A stretch of 13,644 bases of DNA from the NCBI GenBank assembly GCA_948896875.1, contig CAQUWW010000056.1:3935-17578 (forward strand). Direction: 5' to 3'. The notes below the pieces were generated by a model. The model worked only from the letters and a program-made list of their open reading frames with translations. It did not search any database and was not told the DNA's origin. The position numbers and the translations under genes were made by a program. The DNA is from an uncultured Acetatifactor sp. (GTDB lineage: Bacteria; Bacillota; Clostridia; Lachnospirales; Lachnospiraceae). Position 1 is the stretch's first letter; every line of letters starts with the position of its first letter. Positions 1-6,855 of the stretch are shown here, piece by piece.

Positions 1-1644
1 TTCTGCTATTTTGGCAATTTTTTCTCCTTCTTTACCACCGGATTCAATCGTTCCCTCTTCCCTGTCGGAAGTGCTGCCGTTCCCCATCTCCACTTTGCGG
101 AAAGGAGTCGCTGTCTCCTCACAGATCAGGTCAGCATAATTGATAATAGAGGTTAAGGGCGTCTTGAGATCATGGGACACATTGGAGATCAGTTCTGTCT
201 TGAGATGCTCGCTCTTCATCCGCTCCGCCACTGCCCTGGCCATTCCCTGTCCCAGACTGTTCAGATTCTCCCCGTGCTCCCTGAAATCTCCAAACATTCC
301 GGAAGTATCCACCACGTTTTCCGCTCTGCCCTCTGCCAACGCTCTGCTGGCTTTCAGCAGCTTTCTGCAGACCAGAGCGATGTACATAATAACCACCAGC
401 AGAATGACTTTCTCCAGCGCCCACAGTAGTACGCCCTCCGACTCCCGTACATACAGAATCACCCCTATAAATTCCAGAATGCACAAACCCAGATATGCAA
501 CGACTGTAGTGATAATCAGCGGAATCCCCTGGATCAGATGGTTACATTCCCTTCCCAGAAACCGTATTCCTCTCCCGATTCCCCGCAATACCAGATAAAT
601 CAGGCTGTACCTCCAGCATTTTCCCAGCTTTACCCGCAATGCGAAATCCATGCAGTAAAAGGTCAGCCAGATGAGCAGCACGGTTCCTCCCAGTGCCAGA
701 AAAATCACCTGCGAAAGATCATCCATGGGTGCCACATTGATCAGAATAGATACAAAAAAGAGTGCGCCTCCGCCAAATATCACCGTCAATACATCCAGCG
801 GAATTCCGGTCAGCGCTCCGGGCACAATGCCCTGTTCTCCATTGCGATGCCCGGCGCTGCACAGTAGAAAAATGAAACAGATCAGGCACAGGAGCATGCT
901 GGCTGCCGCCAGACCGATCACCATATATCTTGCCTCGTACATTCGGGTGGTCATCTCGGCAATTCTCCGAAAATTGTCATCGCAGGGAAACTCCGAATCC
1001 AGACGTACACGGTATAAATATAGTTCATCTGCCTCCATGATATACCCATTCAAATCAACACATTCTTCATTGCTCTCAAAAGGGAGATAGAGCTCCATAG
1101 GTATATATATATCCATGCCGGTTTCTGCATCATAATCATCCCCGCTGCTCCAGATATCGTTATTTCTCCCCCTGTCATCCACCTGAATTACATCGATATC
1201 GATATTCAGTCCTTCGCACAGTCTGACTGCCTCTTCGATACGGCCCTGTTCCAAAAGACTTTCAAAATCATAAAGTATCTCCCTGCTCTCACCCCTGGCA
1301 ACATTGGATATTACCGTGTTCACCTTTTCCGTATAATATCCGTTTACACCCATATAGACAGCCAGGATGCCGAATCCCATCCCTGCCAGGCAGGAACCTG
1401 CCAATAGAAAAAAGGCAATGATTTTGGCCGCCAGAGAGCCGGTCAGACGATAGTCACGCCTCCCCCGTCTTCTGCGCGAAGATATTTCCATGCCTTCCCA
1501 TTCCCGTTGTCCTTCTCTCCCCGGACCTTTTCCCTTTTCCGAGCCTTTTTCCTTCTCCTGACTTTCCTCTGTCCCTTCCTTATACTCTGCCTCAGCCACT
1601 GCAGCCTCCGTTGCCACTGCCGTCTGATCCCATTTCTCGTTCAT
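1..1644 (-). CDS. Sensor histidine kinase, polytopic, 3' end beyond the window (partial)
   Basis: Membrane histidine kinase, partner of the response regulator just upstream (1797-2489). The frame is open for 548 codons to the left edge, so the rest of the DHp domain and the whole ATPase domain are missing here. Residues 1-60 are a charged, Glu/Lys/Gly-rich cytosolic extension. A first membrane helix lies near 68-98, then an extracellular loop of about 145 residues, then about five more helices between roughly 245 and 435. After a linker comes the H box, SNVSHDLKTPLTSI, with the phospho-acceptor His near residue 491. The helix continues as NYADLICEE and then runs into a Gly/Ser/Glu-rich stretch of about 30 residues before KIAKIAE, which looks like an insert in the DHp hairpin turn. 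The start at 1644 follows GGGAGG with 5 nt spacing, and an in-frame stop lies 18 codons upstream. ATG at 1491 is an alternative start with a badly placed ribosome site. The signal sensed is unknown. Confidence 0.9.
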   Translation of the reverse strand, partial: MNEKWDQTAVATEAAVAEAEYKEGTEESQEKEKGSEKGKGPGREGQREWEGMEISSRRRRGRRDYRLTGSLAAKIIAFFLLAGSCLAGMGFGILAVYMGVNGYYTEKVNTVISNVARGESREILYDFESLLEQGRIEEAVRLCEGLNIDIDVIQVDDRGRNNDIWSSGDDYDAETGMDIYIPMELYLPFESNEECVDLNGYIMEADELYLYRVRLDSEFPCDDNFRRIAEMTTRMYEARYMVIGLAAASMLLCLICFIFLLCSAGHRNGEQGIVPGALTGIPLDVLTVIFGGGALFFVSILINVAPMDDLSQVIFLALGGTVLLIWLTFYCMDFALRVKLGKCWRYSLIYLVLRGIGRGIRFLGRECNHLIQGIPLIITTVVAYLGLCILEFIGVILYVRESEGVLLWALEKVILLVVIMYIALVCRKLLKASRALAEGRAENVVDTSGMFGDFREHGENLNSLGQGMARAVAERMKSEHLKTELISNVSHDLKTPLTSIINYADLICEETATPFRKVEMGNGSTSDREEGTIESGGKEGEKIAKIAE

Positions 1645-1796
1645 CTCCGCCTCCCGTCTCAACACCTGACCTGCATCCTCGGTCCGCTGCTTTCACACAG
1701 CCCTTCCCCGCCTACGCCACATACGGCCTCTCTCCTGCGCATTCCACAGCCTGCGCCTTTCCACATCCAACATTTGCAGCCAGCGCCTCCGCCGTC

Positions 1797-2489
1797 TCAA
1801 TGAACCGCTTCGCATTTATATCCCTGTCCCCACACTACCTTCAGATAGCGCGGTTCCGCAGGATTGATTTCCACTTTCTCCCGGATATGTCTGATATGTA
1901 CCGCCACCGTATTCTCACTGCCATAAGGCAGATCGTTCCATATCTTTTCATAGATTTCTTTCGGAGAAAAAACCTGTCCCGGATGCTGCATCAGCAGTTT
2001 CAAAATTTCATATTCCGTAGGCGTCAGTGACACCTCTTCCCCGTCCAGAAGCACTTTTTTCCTGACGTCATCCAGCTCGATTCCGCCGCATCTGAGCACA
2101 TCCGGCTTCACATTCCCCGCTCCCAGCTGCATGTATCTGCGCAGCTGAGACTTCACCCTCGCCGACACCTCCACCGGATTAAAAGGCTTCGTAATGTAAT
2201 CATCCGCTCCCACCGTAAGCCCCAGAATCTTGTCCGCATCCTCGGACTTTGCAGTCAGCAGAATCACGGGAACATTGCTTTTCTCCCGAATCTTCACCAT
2301 GGCTTCTATGCCGTCCATCTCCGGCATCATGATATCCATCAGCACCAGATGAATGTCCTGCTTCTCCACAATCCGCAGAGCAGACTTTCCGTCAAAGGCC
2401 TCATACAGAGTGTAATTGGCATCATTCAGATAAATCTTCAGGGCGTTGACGATATCCCTCTCATCGTCGCAAATCAATATATTATACAT
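1797..2489 (-). CDS. OmpR/VanR-type response regulator
   Basis: DNA-binding response regulator of the OmpR/PhoB family, 230 residues, phosphorylated by the kinase encoded next (gap 152 nt). The receiver domain (1 to about 115) has the acidic pair at D8-D9 (CDDE), phospho-acceptor D52 in LVLMDIMMPEMDG, Thr in LLTA near 79, and the Lys of ITKPF at 101. The winged-helix domain (about 128-228) shows LTPTEYEILKLLMQHPGQVF and ends with the usual VWGQGYK. Start choice is uncertain. ATG 2489 gives the usual family N-terminus MYNILICDDE but sits 14 nt from a strong AGGAGG. ATG 2516 adds nine residues and has GGAG 8 nt upstream. A tandem direct repeat upstream (2573-2594) suggests autoregulation. It resembles VanR-like regulators common in Clostridia; the target genes cannot be told from the sequence. 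Confidence 0.93.
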   Translation of the reverse strand: MYNILICDDERDIVNALKIYLNDANYTLYEAFDGKSALRIVEKQDIHLVLMDIMMPEMDGIEAMVKIREKSNVPVILLTAKSEDADKILGLTVGADDYITKPFNPVEVSARVKSQLRRYMQLGAGNVKPDVLRCGGIELDDVRKKVLLDGEEVSLTPTEYEILKLLMQHPGQVFSPKEIYEKIWNDLPYGSENTVAVHIRHIREKVEINPAEPRYLKVVWGQGYKCEAVH

Positions 2490-2572
2490 ATCAGCTGATG
2501 TTCCCTCCTCATACAAAAAGCTCCGTCTGTCACAAAATATTGTATCAGATTATGTATTAATAAAAAACAGGC

Positions 2573-2594
2573 GAATTGTTTAAGAATTGTTTAA
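2573..2594 (-). promoter_or_regulatory. Tandem 11-bp direct repeat upstream of the response regulator
   Basis: Two perfect head-to-tail copies of GAATTGTTTAA (minus strand TTAAACAATTC). An 11-bp period is what OmpR/PhoB-family dimers use to bind two half-sites on one face of DNA. The repeat ends 84 nt upstream of ATG 2489. A possible -10 (TACAAT or CATAAT) lies downstream at about 2534-2551 without a convincing -35, as is typical of activator-dependent promoters. Binding by this regulator is inferred. Confidence 0.5.
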
Positions 2595-2597
2595 GAC

Positions 2598-2630
2598 AAA
2601 AAGATGCAGCCCCCCGGGCCGCACCTTTTT
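2598..2630 (-). terminator. Rho-independent terminator of the G3E-ylmH-cmpB operon
   Basis: Stem-loop with GGTGCGGCCC pairing GGGCTGCATC on the minus strand, a 3-nt loop (2613-2615) and a following run of five U. Two positions (2604/2624 and 2608/2620) are G-U wobbles in minus-strand RNA but A/C mismatches in plus-strand RNA, so the structure favours the minus-strand transcript. It sits 33 bp beyond the stop codon of the CmpB-type gene. Confidence 0.85.
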
Positions 2631-2663
2631 CCTCTGCTATAGTTCTCTGTTATCTCTTCTGCT

Positions 2664-3638
2664 TTACCTCTCGTCCTCGTCCTTCCCCTTTTTCCCTGAC
2701 GTCCGTCGCTTCAGCTCTTCCAAAGCCTCGCTGAACTTCCTGGAAGTCATGCCGGGATTGGACCGGATCATATCTCTCTGGAAGAAATCTCTTATGCGCC
2801 CCAGGCGGTTTCTGTCCGCCAGGTTGACGGCATATTTGGTCTTCAGCTCCAGAAGTTCTTCCTTTACGCTTGCGGCATATTCCGTAGGCTTCGTCATCAC
2901 CGCATTCTTAAGAATTTCCAGCCTGGATTCAATTCCTGACTTCACATCCTCTATATGCATTGTCATGCCTTCGGTCAGTTCCTCTTTGGCGGCAGACATA
3001 CTTTCTGTGAAAGCCGTCCGGTAACTCTCCACTTCCTGGTTTGCATGGGCCAGGATCTCATTCAGACGTTTCTGGATATGCACCATCTCCGCCTTCACCT
3101 GATCCATCTTCACAAGCACATTCCGCAGATCGATAGCCGCCTTGAAGGAAAGAGAAAAATCCGCAACAATACAAATCGTCAGAATATAGGTAGATACCTT
3201 CAACACCTGATCCGGTATGGCAAAAACCAGCTGTTCCACAGGGATATGCACTACTTCCGTCATCAATATCGTCAGGCCGCCCCATGCCAGCGAGGTCCCC
3301 AGACAGACATGGCCCTGAAAATTAAACTTCTGATTAGAATAATCCCAATAACGTACCTTGAAGAGAGCCTCCATAGTCACGCCGGTCACATATTCCAGAA
3401 TGGTAGCTCCAATGCAGCCCGCCACATAAGTCAGAACAAGATTATCTCGAAAAGGCATGGACACCACAAGCATCATGATAGCGCCGCTGCCGTAAAGCGG
3501 TAGAAAAGGCCCTCGCATAAAGCCCCTGTTGGTAAGTTTCCTCTCCTTGACAGAGACATACGTCGATTCGATACACCACCCTACAAAACAATAAAAATAG
3601 AAGAAAAATAACCATTGAACCACCGAATATGAATACAT
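2664..3638 (-). CDS. CmpB-type putative ABC transporter membrane protein (PF06541) with coiled-coil tail
   Basis: Integral membrane protein of 324 residues. The first ~160 residues match the PF06541 family (putative ABC-transporter type IV, often annotated CmpB) as remembered: GWCIESTYVSVKERKLTNRG, then MRGPFLPLYGSGA, EYVTGVTMEALFKVRYWDYS and KFNFQGHVCLGTSLAWG. About five membrane helices are visible between residues 5 and 165. The rest, about 165-324, is soluble, rich in Glu, Lys, Ala and Met with heptad-like spacing, so probably a long cytosolic coiled coil, ending in a Lys/Glu/Asp-rich tail. Transport is not established for this family, and no ABC ATPase is nearby. AGAGG with 6-nt spacing supports the start. 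The gene follows ylmH by 42 nt and is the last of the operon. Confidence 0.85.
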   Translation of the reverse strand: MYSYSVVQWLFFFYFYCFVGWCIESTYVSVKERKLTNRGFMRGPFLPLYGSGAIMMLVVSMPFRDNLVLTYVAGCIGATILEYVTGVTMEALFKVRYWDYSNQKFNFQGHVCLGTSLAWGGLTILMTEVVHIPVEQLVFAIPDQVLKVSTYILTICIVADFSLSFKAAIDLRNVLVKMDQVKAEMVHIQKRLNEILAHANQEVESYRTAFTESMSAAKEELTEGMTMHIEDVKSGIESRLEILKNAVMTKPTEYAASVKEELLELKTKYAVNLADRNRLGRIRDFFQRDMIRSNPGMTSRKFSEALEELKRRTSGKKGKDEDER

Positions 3639-3680
3639 AAGCTACCTCTCACCGCTTCGTTCTTTGTATGAATTCCCCTT

Positions 3681-4457
3681 CTATCTATATACCGCCACTT
3701 CCACAGACAGCTTTCCCTTTTTTGTCTCCTTCGGCTCGCCGGTCAGGATAAATTTCCCGAACCCTCTGGCGTTTACTGTCTCACCGGCTCTTAACTGCCT
3801 GGAATTATTTTCGCAAAGTCGTCCGTTTACATACACTTTTCCGGCACGGAACAATTCCAGGCTCCTCTCTCTGGAAAGACGGCAAACCTTTGCCAGAACC
3901 GCATCCACCCGAAGGGAGGCCACCTGTATCCCGACCGACTCCGGTTTCTCTTCCGGAATCTCTTCCATATGCTCCGTCACTTTACACCTTACTCTCGTAT
4001 GCTTTACCTGCTCCAGATTCCCGCAGATAAATTCTGCAATGCTGTCCAGGCAGAAAAGATAAGCCTGCTTTTCTCCCACTTTGATATCACCCAGGGTGCT
4101 CCTCTCAATTCCCAGGTTCATCAGCGCTCCCAGGAAATCTCTGTGGGAAAGTACATCCGCAAATTTCTGTGCCAGCGGTTCTATATGGATGCACACAAGA
4201 GGAAACTCCACCTCGTATCCCAGCTCTTCCGGATTGCCAAAGCGAATCACTACTCTGTCCGCCGTATCCAATCCACCGCTCAGCTGATAACCGGCATATT
4301 TGAGGTTTGCCTCTTCCTGCCAGAAAATGTCCTGCTCGCCCAATCCCAGAAAGCCCGTAAAGGTATAGCAACCCTGCTGAAAGGATTTCTCTGCCAGATC
4401 ATGCAGCCGGTTTTTCAGCTGTTGTATTTCCTTGTCGTTTGAATGCCCTTTTTCCAT
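3681..4457 (-). CDS. ylmH: YlmH-family RNA-binding protein with S4 domain
   Basis: RNA-binding protein of 258 residues in the YlmH family, paralogous to RqcP. In Bacillus subtilis these proteins bind the 50S subunit and help in ribosome-associated quality control of stalled nascent chains. The N-terminal two thirds carry family motifs: YTFTGFLGLGEQ near 31-42, HRDFLGALMNLGIERSTLGDI near 105-125 and FCLDSIAEFI near 135-144. The C-terminal S4 domain (about 181-245) shows LRVDAVLAKVCRLSRERSLE, then GKVYVNGRLCE and LRAGETVNARGFGKF. AGGAG 9 nt upstream, overlapping the stop region of the preceding GTPase gene (gap 12 nt), supports the start and indicates co-transcription. In many Firmicutes ylmH lies in the division cluster by sepF and divIVA, so its place behind two metal-related GTPases is notable. 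Confidence 0.9.
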   Translation of the reverse strand: MEKGHSNDKEIQQLKNRLHDLAEKSFQQGCYTFTGFLGLGEQDIFWQEEANLKYAGYQLSGGLDTADRVVIRFGNPEELGYEVEFPLVCIHIEPLAQKFADVLSHRDFLGALMNLGIERSTLGDIKVGEKQAYLFCLDSIAEFICGNLEQVKHTRVRCKVTEHMEEIPEEKPESVGIQVASLRVDAVLAKVCRLSRERSLELFRAGKVYVNGRLCENNSRQLRAGETVNARGFGKFILTGEPKETKKGKLSVEVAVYR

Positions 4458-4469
4458 CCCGGATAACTC

Positions 4470-5402
4470 CTATGAAAACGAGATGATTTCCTCTTTGGGC
4501 GCCTTTGTTTTCTCCACGCTGACAGCGTGCAGAATCGGCCCTTCCCCTTTATAATCTTCCCAGTATTCCTTTGCCACCACGGCAGTTACTTTGACCCATT
4601 CTCTCTGCTTTAATGCATCGGCCCCCGGGAATGCGCAGGCATATCCCAGAAAAGCCATGTCGTCCGCACAGCAGGTCATGGCCATTCTCCCGGGCACAAA
4701 ATATCCTTTTGGAAAATTTTCCGGTTTTAACACCATGGCCACGAACTGCAGCTTCTTCCCCACATAGCGTTCCAGATGGTCCATGGAGTCCAGATACCAG
4801 ATTCCATACCCTTCGTTGTCCAGCACAATCAGCTCCTGATTCAGATCATAAGGAAGATCTTCCTCAAATATCTCATCAATTTCGCCTTTGGTGTCTTCAA
4901 AAATCACATCTGCGGAAGGGTTTACGGCTTTGATGTTCCGCTTGTAAGAGTTCAGCTGATCTCTGACATCATCACAACGATTAAAAATAATCATTTCAGA
5001 TTTGCGGATCATCTCCGCCAGCAGAGAGCGCATATTGGTATAATACATTGGGAAGGTTGAACCATCGATAGTCGTAATCTGCTGTTCAATTTTCCAATAC
5101 CAGGGAAGCTTCACATTTTTATAATTCCACATCCCGTTAAACTCAATAATAATACGCTCCGGTTTATGCTTCTTTTCCAGCTCTGTCAGATGTGCGGGAT
5201 TAAAATCCTCTTCCGCCTCAATCAGTTCCACCTCCGTACGGCTGCGTTTCAACAAGTCAGGATCATACTCCTTTTCCCCCTCTTCACAGAGAATCAGAAG
5301 CGTCTTGCCCCGGACCTGAAAATATTGCTGCCCCAGCGTAAAGCTGATAAATTCCGTTTTCCCACTCTCCAGAAATCCATTGATCATATATACTGTCTTC
5401 AT
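4470..5402 (-). CDS. G3E/CobW-like GTPase fused to a YcgQ (DUF1980)-like C-terminus
   Basis: Protein of 310 residues in two parts. Residues 1 to about 180 form a divergent G3E P-loop GTPase. Walker A is GFLESGKTEF (9-18), followed by CEEGEKEYD where canonical members have NEFGEIGID. The strand ERIIIEFNGMW replaces the usual IEPSG, and NRCDD (141-145) takes the NKxD position. The CxCC metal site of classic CobW proteins is absent. Residues about 190-300 contain VPGRMAMTCCADDMAFLGYAC, which resembles the MTCC-type signature of YcgQ/TIGR03943 (DUF1980) proteins that accompany YcgR-type permeases and metal-linked CobW genes. AAAGGAG with 5-nt spacing supports the start. It lies 16 nt after the His-rich GTPase gene. 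Likely role: intracellular metal trafficking or allocation; metal and client unknown. The domain match is from memory and is the least certain part. Confidence 0.8.
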   Translation of the reverse strand: MKTVYMINGFLESGKTEFISFTLGQQYFQVRGKTLLILCEEGEKEYDPDLLKRSRTEVELIEAEEDFNPAHLTELEKKHKPERIIIEFNGMWNYKNVKLPWYWKIEQQITTIDGSTFPMYYTNMRSLLAEMIRKSEMIIFNRCDDVRDQLNSYKRNIKAVNPSADVIFEDTKGEIDEIFEEDLPYDLNQELIVLDNEGYGIWYLDSMDHLERYVGKKLQFVAMVLKPENFPKGYFVPGRMAMTCCADDMAFLGYACAFPGADALKQREWVKVTAVVAKEYWEDYKGEGPILHAVSVEKTKAPKEEIISFS

Positions 5403-5418
5403 TTCTGCTCCTTTGCAA

Positions 5419-6648
5419 TCAGCGGAACAATTCCTCCAGTTTATCCTCTTTCAGCTCCGCACCGATGACACAGTACTTCCCGGTGACTTCCGGCTTTCCG
5501 GTCCTGATATCATGCTCCTCGGGAACATAATCATAGTAAATCCAGGTACCGTCTTCAGCGGGCACCATCCCCTTCGAACGCAGAATTGCCCCGTATTCTC
5601 CACTGTCCAATGCAGTCAGAATACTCTCAATCCGCTCTCTGGTAAATTTCGCAGGGGATTCCTTGCCCCAGCTGGTGAAGACTTCATCCGCGTGATGATG
5701 TCCATGATGATCGTGATGGTCGTGACCGCAGCTGCAATGTTCATCGTGATCATGATGATGGTGGTGCTCCCCGTCCTCGTGCTCATGATGGTGATGGGCT
5801 TCGTGATCATGCTCATGATGGTGCGCCTCGCCATCTTCATGGTCATGGTGGTGGTCTTCATGATCATGCTCATGATGCGTCTCGCCATCCTCATGGTCAT
5901 GATGGCAGCCTTCATGTTCATGCTCATGATGATGTTCCTCGCACCCATGCTCGTGATGATGGTGATGCTCCTCGCACTCATGGTCGTGATGATGGTGCTC
6001 ATGCTCTTCTTCCACATGCTCCAGCATCGCTTTCATCATCTCCTCCAGTGTGTCCACACCTTCGATGGTCTCCAACACGGCCCTGCCATCCAGCTCTGCC
6101 AGAGGTGTGGTGATGATGACTGCTTTTGCATTGTGCTCCCGAACCATTGCCACACACTCTTCCAGTTTGGCCGCACTTACCTTATCCGTTCTGCTCAGCA
6201 AAATGGTACCCGCATATTCGATCTGGTTTATGAAAAATTCTCCGAAATTCTTGATATACATTTTGGCCTTGGAGGCATCCACTACAGCCACGGCGCTGTT
6301 CACCTTCACATCCAGATCCGCCGCCACATTTTCTACCGCCTTCAACACGTCGGACAGCTTTCCTACTCCCGAAGGCTCGATCAGGATACGCTCCGGCGCA
6401 TAGGTTTCAATGACTTCTTTCAGGGAAGTGCCGAAATCTCCTACCAGAGAGCAGCAGATACAGCCGGAATTCATCTCCTTGATCTCAATTCCAGCCTCCT
6501 TTAAGAATCCACCGTCAATGCCGATCTCTCCAAATTCATTTTCAATCAAAACTGTCTTGCTGCCGTCAAGGGCTTCCTTTAACAGCTTTTTGATGAGAGT
6601 GGTCTTGCCCGCTCCCAGAAATCCGGAAAACACATCTATCTTCGTCAT
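5419..6648 (-). CDS. G3E/CobW GTP-binding metallochaperone with long His-rich insert
   Basis: Metal-trafficking GTPase of the G3E (CobW/YjiA/ZNG1) group, 409 residues. Walker A is GFLGAGKTT (9-17), then NEFGEIGID, the metal-binding CxCC at 63-66 (SGCICCSL) and ERILIEPSGVG. The guanine motif is SRTD (152-155) instead of NKxD. Between GTPase and C-terminal domain, residues 211-319 (DNA 5692-6018) hold more than 50 His with Asp/Glu and five Cys, including CSCG at 305-308. The CobW C-terminal domain follows (about 322-404). The longer open frame starting at 6795 is rejected: its extra 49 codons lie across a promoter and two hairpins, and the domain begins right at ATG 6648, preceded by AAAGGATGGAAG. 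Zinc, nickel or cobalt are all possible ligands; zinc allocation is the best-known role of relatives. First gene of the operon. Confidence 0.93.
   Translation of the reverse strand: MTKIDVFSGFLGAGKTTLIKKLLKEALDGSKTVLIENEFGEIGIDGGFLKEAGIEIKEMNSGCICCSLVGDFGTSLKEVIETYAPERILIEPSGVGKLSDVLKAVENVAADLDVKVNSAVAVVDASKAKMYIKNFGEFFINQIEYAGTILLSRTDKVSAAKLEECVAMVREHNAKAVIITTPLAELDGRAVLETIEGVDTLEEMMKAMLEHVEEEHEHHHHDHECEEHHHHHEHGCEEHHHEHEHEGCHHDHEDGETHHEHDHEDHHHDHEDGEAHHHEHDHEAHHHHEHEDGEHHHHHDHDEHCSCGHDHHDHHGHHHADEVFTSWGKESPAKFTRERIESILTALDSGEYGAILRSKGMVPAEDGTWIYYDYVPEEHDIRTGKPEVTGKYCVIGAELKEDKLEELFR
5692..6018 (-). repeat. His/Asp/Glu-rich low-complexity coding repeat
   Basis: In-frame imperfect repeats of CAT/CAC, GAT/GAC and GAA/GAG codons inside the G3E GTPase. 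The motif HEDGE recurs three times, with variants of HHEHDHE between. The regular pattern suggests growth by repeat duplication, so length may vary between strains and assembly may be error-prone here. Confidence 0.75.
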
Positions 6649-6682
6649 TTTTCTTCCATCCTTTCTCAGGGTTTCCTGCGCA

Positions 6683-6717
6683 ACAATAGAATCCGCGCTC
6701 TGCGAGGATTCTATTGT
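6683..6717 (-). promoter_or_regulatory. Leader hairpin B, 12-bp perfect stem
   Basis: Perfect inverted repeat ACAATAGAATCC (6683-6694) and GGATTCTATTGT (6706-6717). The 11-nt interior adds a 3-bp GCG/CGC stem after one mismatch. It ends 35 bp before the GTPase start codon and has no U-tract, so it is not a standard terminator. It could be a protein or RNA regulatory site. No known riboswitch was recognised. Confidence 0.6.
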
Positions 6718-6726
6718 CATGAACAA

Positions 6727-6763
6727 AGATAGTGTATACGGACTCTCCGCATACACTTTATCT
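6727..6763 (-). promoter_or_regulatory. Leader hairpin A, 16-bp stem with 2-nt bulge
   Basis: In minus-strand RNA, GUGUAUGCGGA pairs with UCCGUAUACAC around a GAG loop, extended by AGAUA/UAUCU after an AA bulge. One pair is G-U on the minus strand but a C/A mismatch on the plus strand, so the structure fits the minus transcript. It is followed by CUUUGUUC-like sequence, weakly terminator-like. With hairpin B it makes a structured leader of about 130 nt. Confidence 0.6.
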
Positions 6764-6783
6764 AAACCCTTTATACTTACTTT

Positions 6784-6812
6784 ATTTTCCTCCATAATGA
6801 TAAAGTTGTCAA
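6784..6812 (-). promoter_or_regulatory. Candidate promoter of the metallochaperone operon
   Basis: Perfect -35 TTGACA (6807-6812 on the minus strand), 17-bp spacer, -10 GAAAAT (6784-6789; four of six match). Transcription would begin near 6777, giving a leader of about 130 nt holding both hairpins and excluding the ATG at 6795. The weak -10 lowers confidence. No Zur-type palindrome was recognised. Confidence 0.45.
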
Positions 6813-6821
6813 TAAATTAAA

Positions 6822-6851
6822 AATAAAATTTTGGCAAAGTCTGCCTCAATT
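6822..6851 (-). terminator. Possible weak terminator after the aph-like gene
   Basis: On the minus strand, AATT-GA-GGCA pairs with TGCC-AA-AATT around a 5-nt loop, followed by a U-rich run. The stem is short and broken by an internal loop, so it may end transcription only partly before the TTGACA promoter just downstream. Confidence 0.3.
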
Positions 6852-6855
6852 TGTG

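Noticed and set aside
1693..1815. Arg-rich 40-codon minus-strand frame in the gap between regulator and kinase
   Set aside because: Weak ribosome site, starts inside the regulator gene, and its Arg/Trp content fits translation of G-rich non-coding sequence.
5380..6504. Plus-strand open frame of 374 codons, rich in Met, Val and Leu, looking like a membrane protein
   Set aside because: It is the antisense of the His-rich repeat: CAT/CAC and GAT/GAA codons read backwards give ATG, GTG and TTC. The minus frame has clear G3E motifs and a ribosome site.
6649..6795. 49-codon N-terminal extension of the His-rich GTPase
   Set aside because: The ATG at 6795 lies upstream of the predicted transcription start and has no ribosome site, the segment is filled by two hairpins, and the conserved domain begins at ATG 6648.
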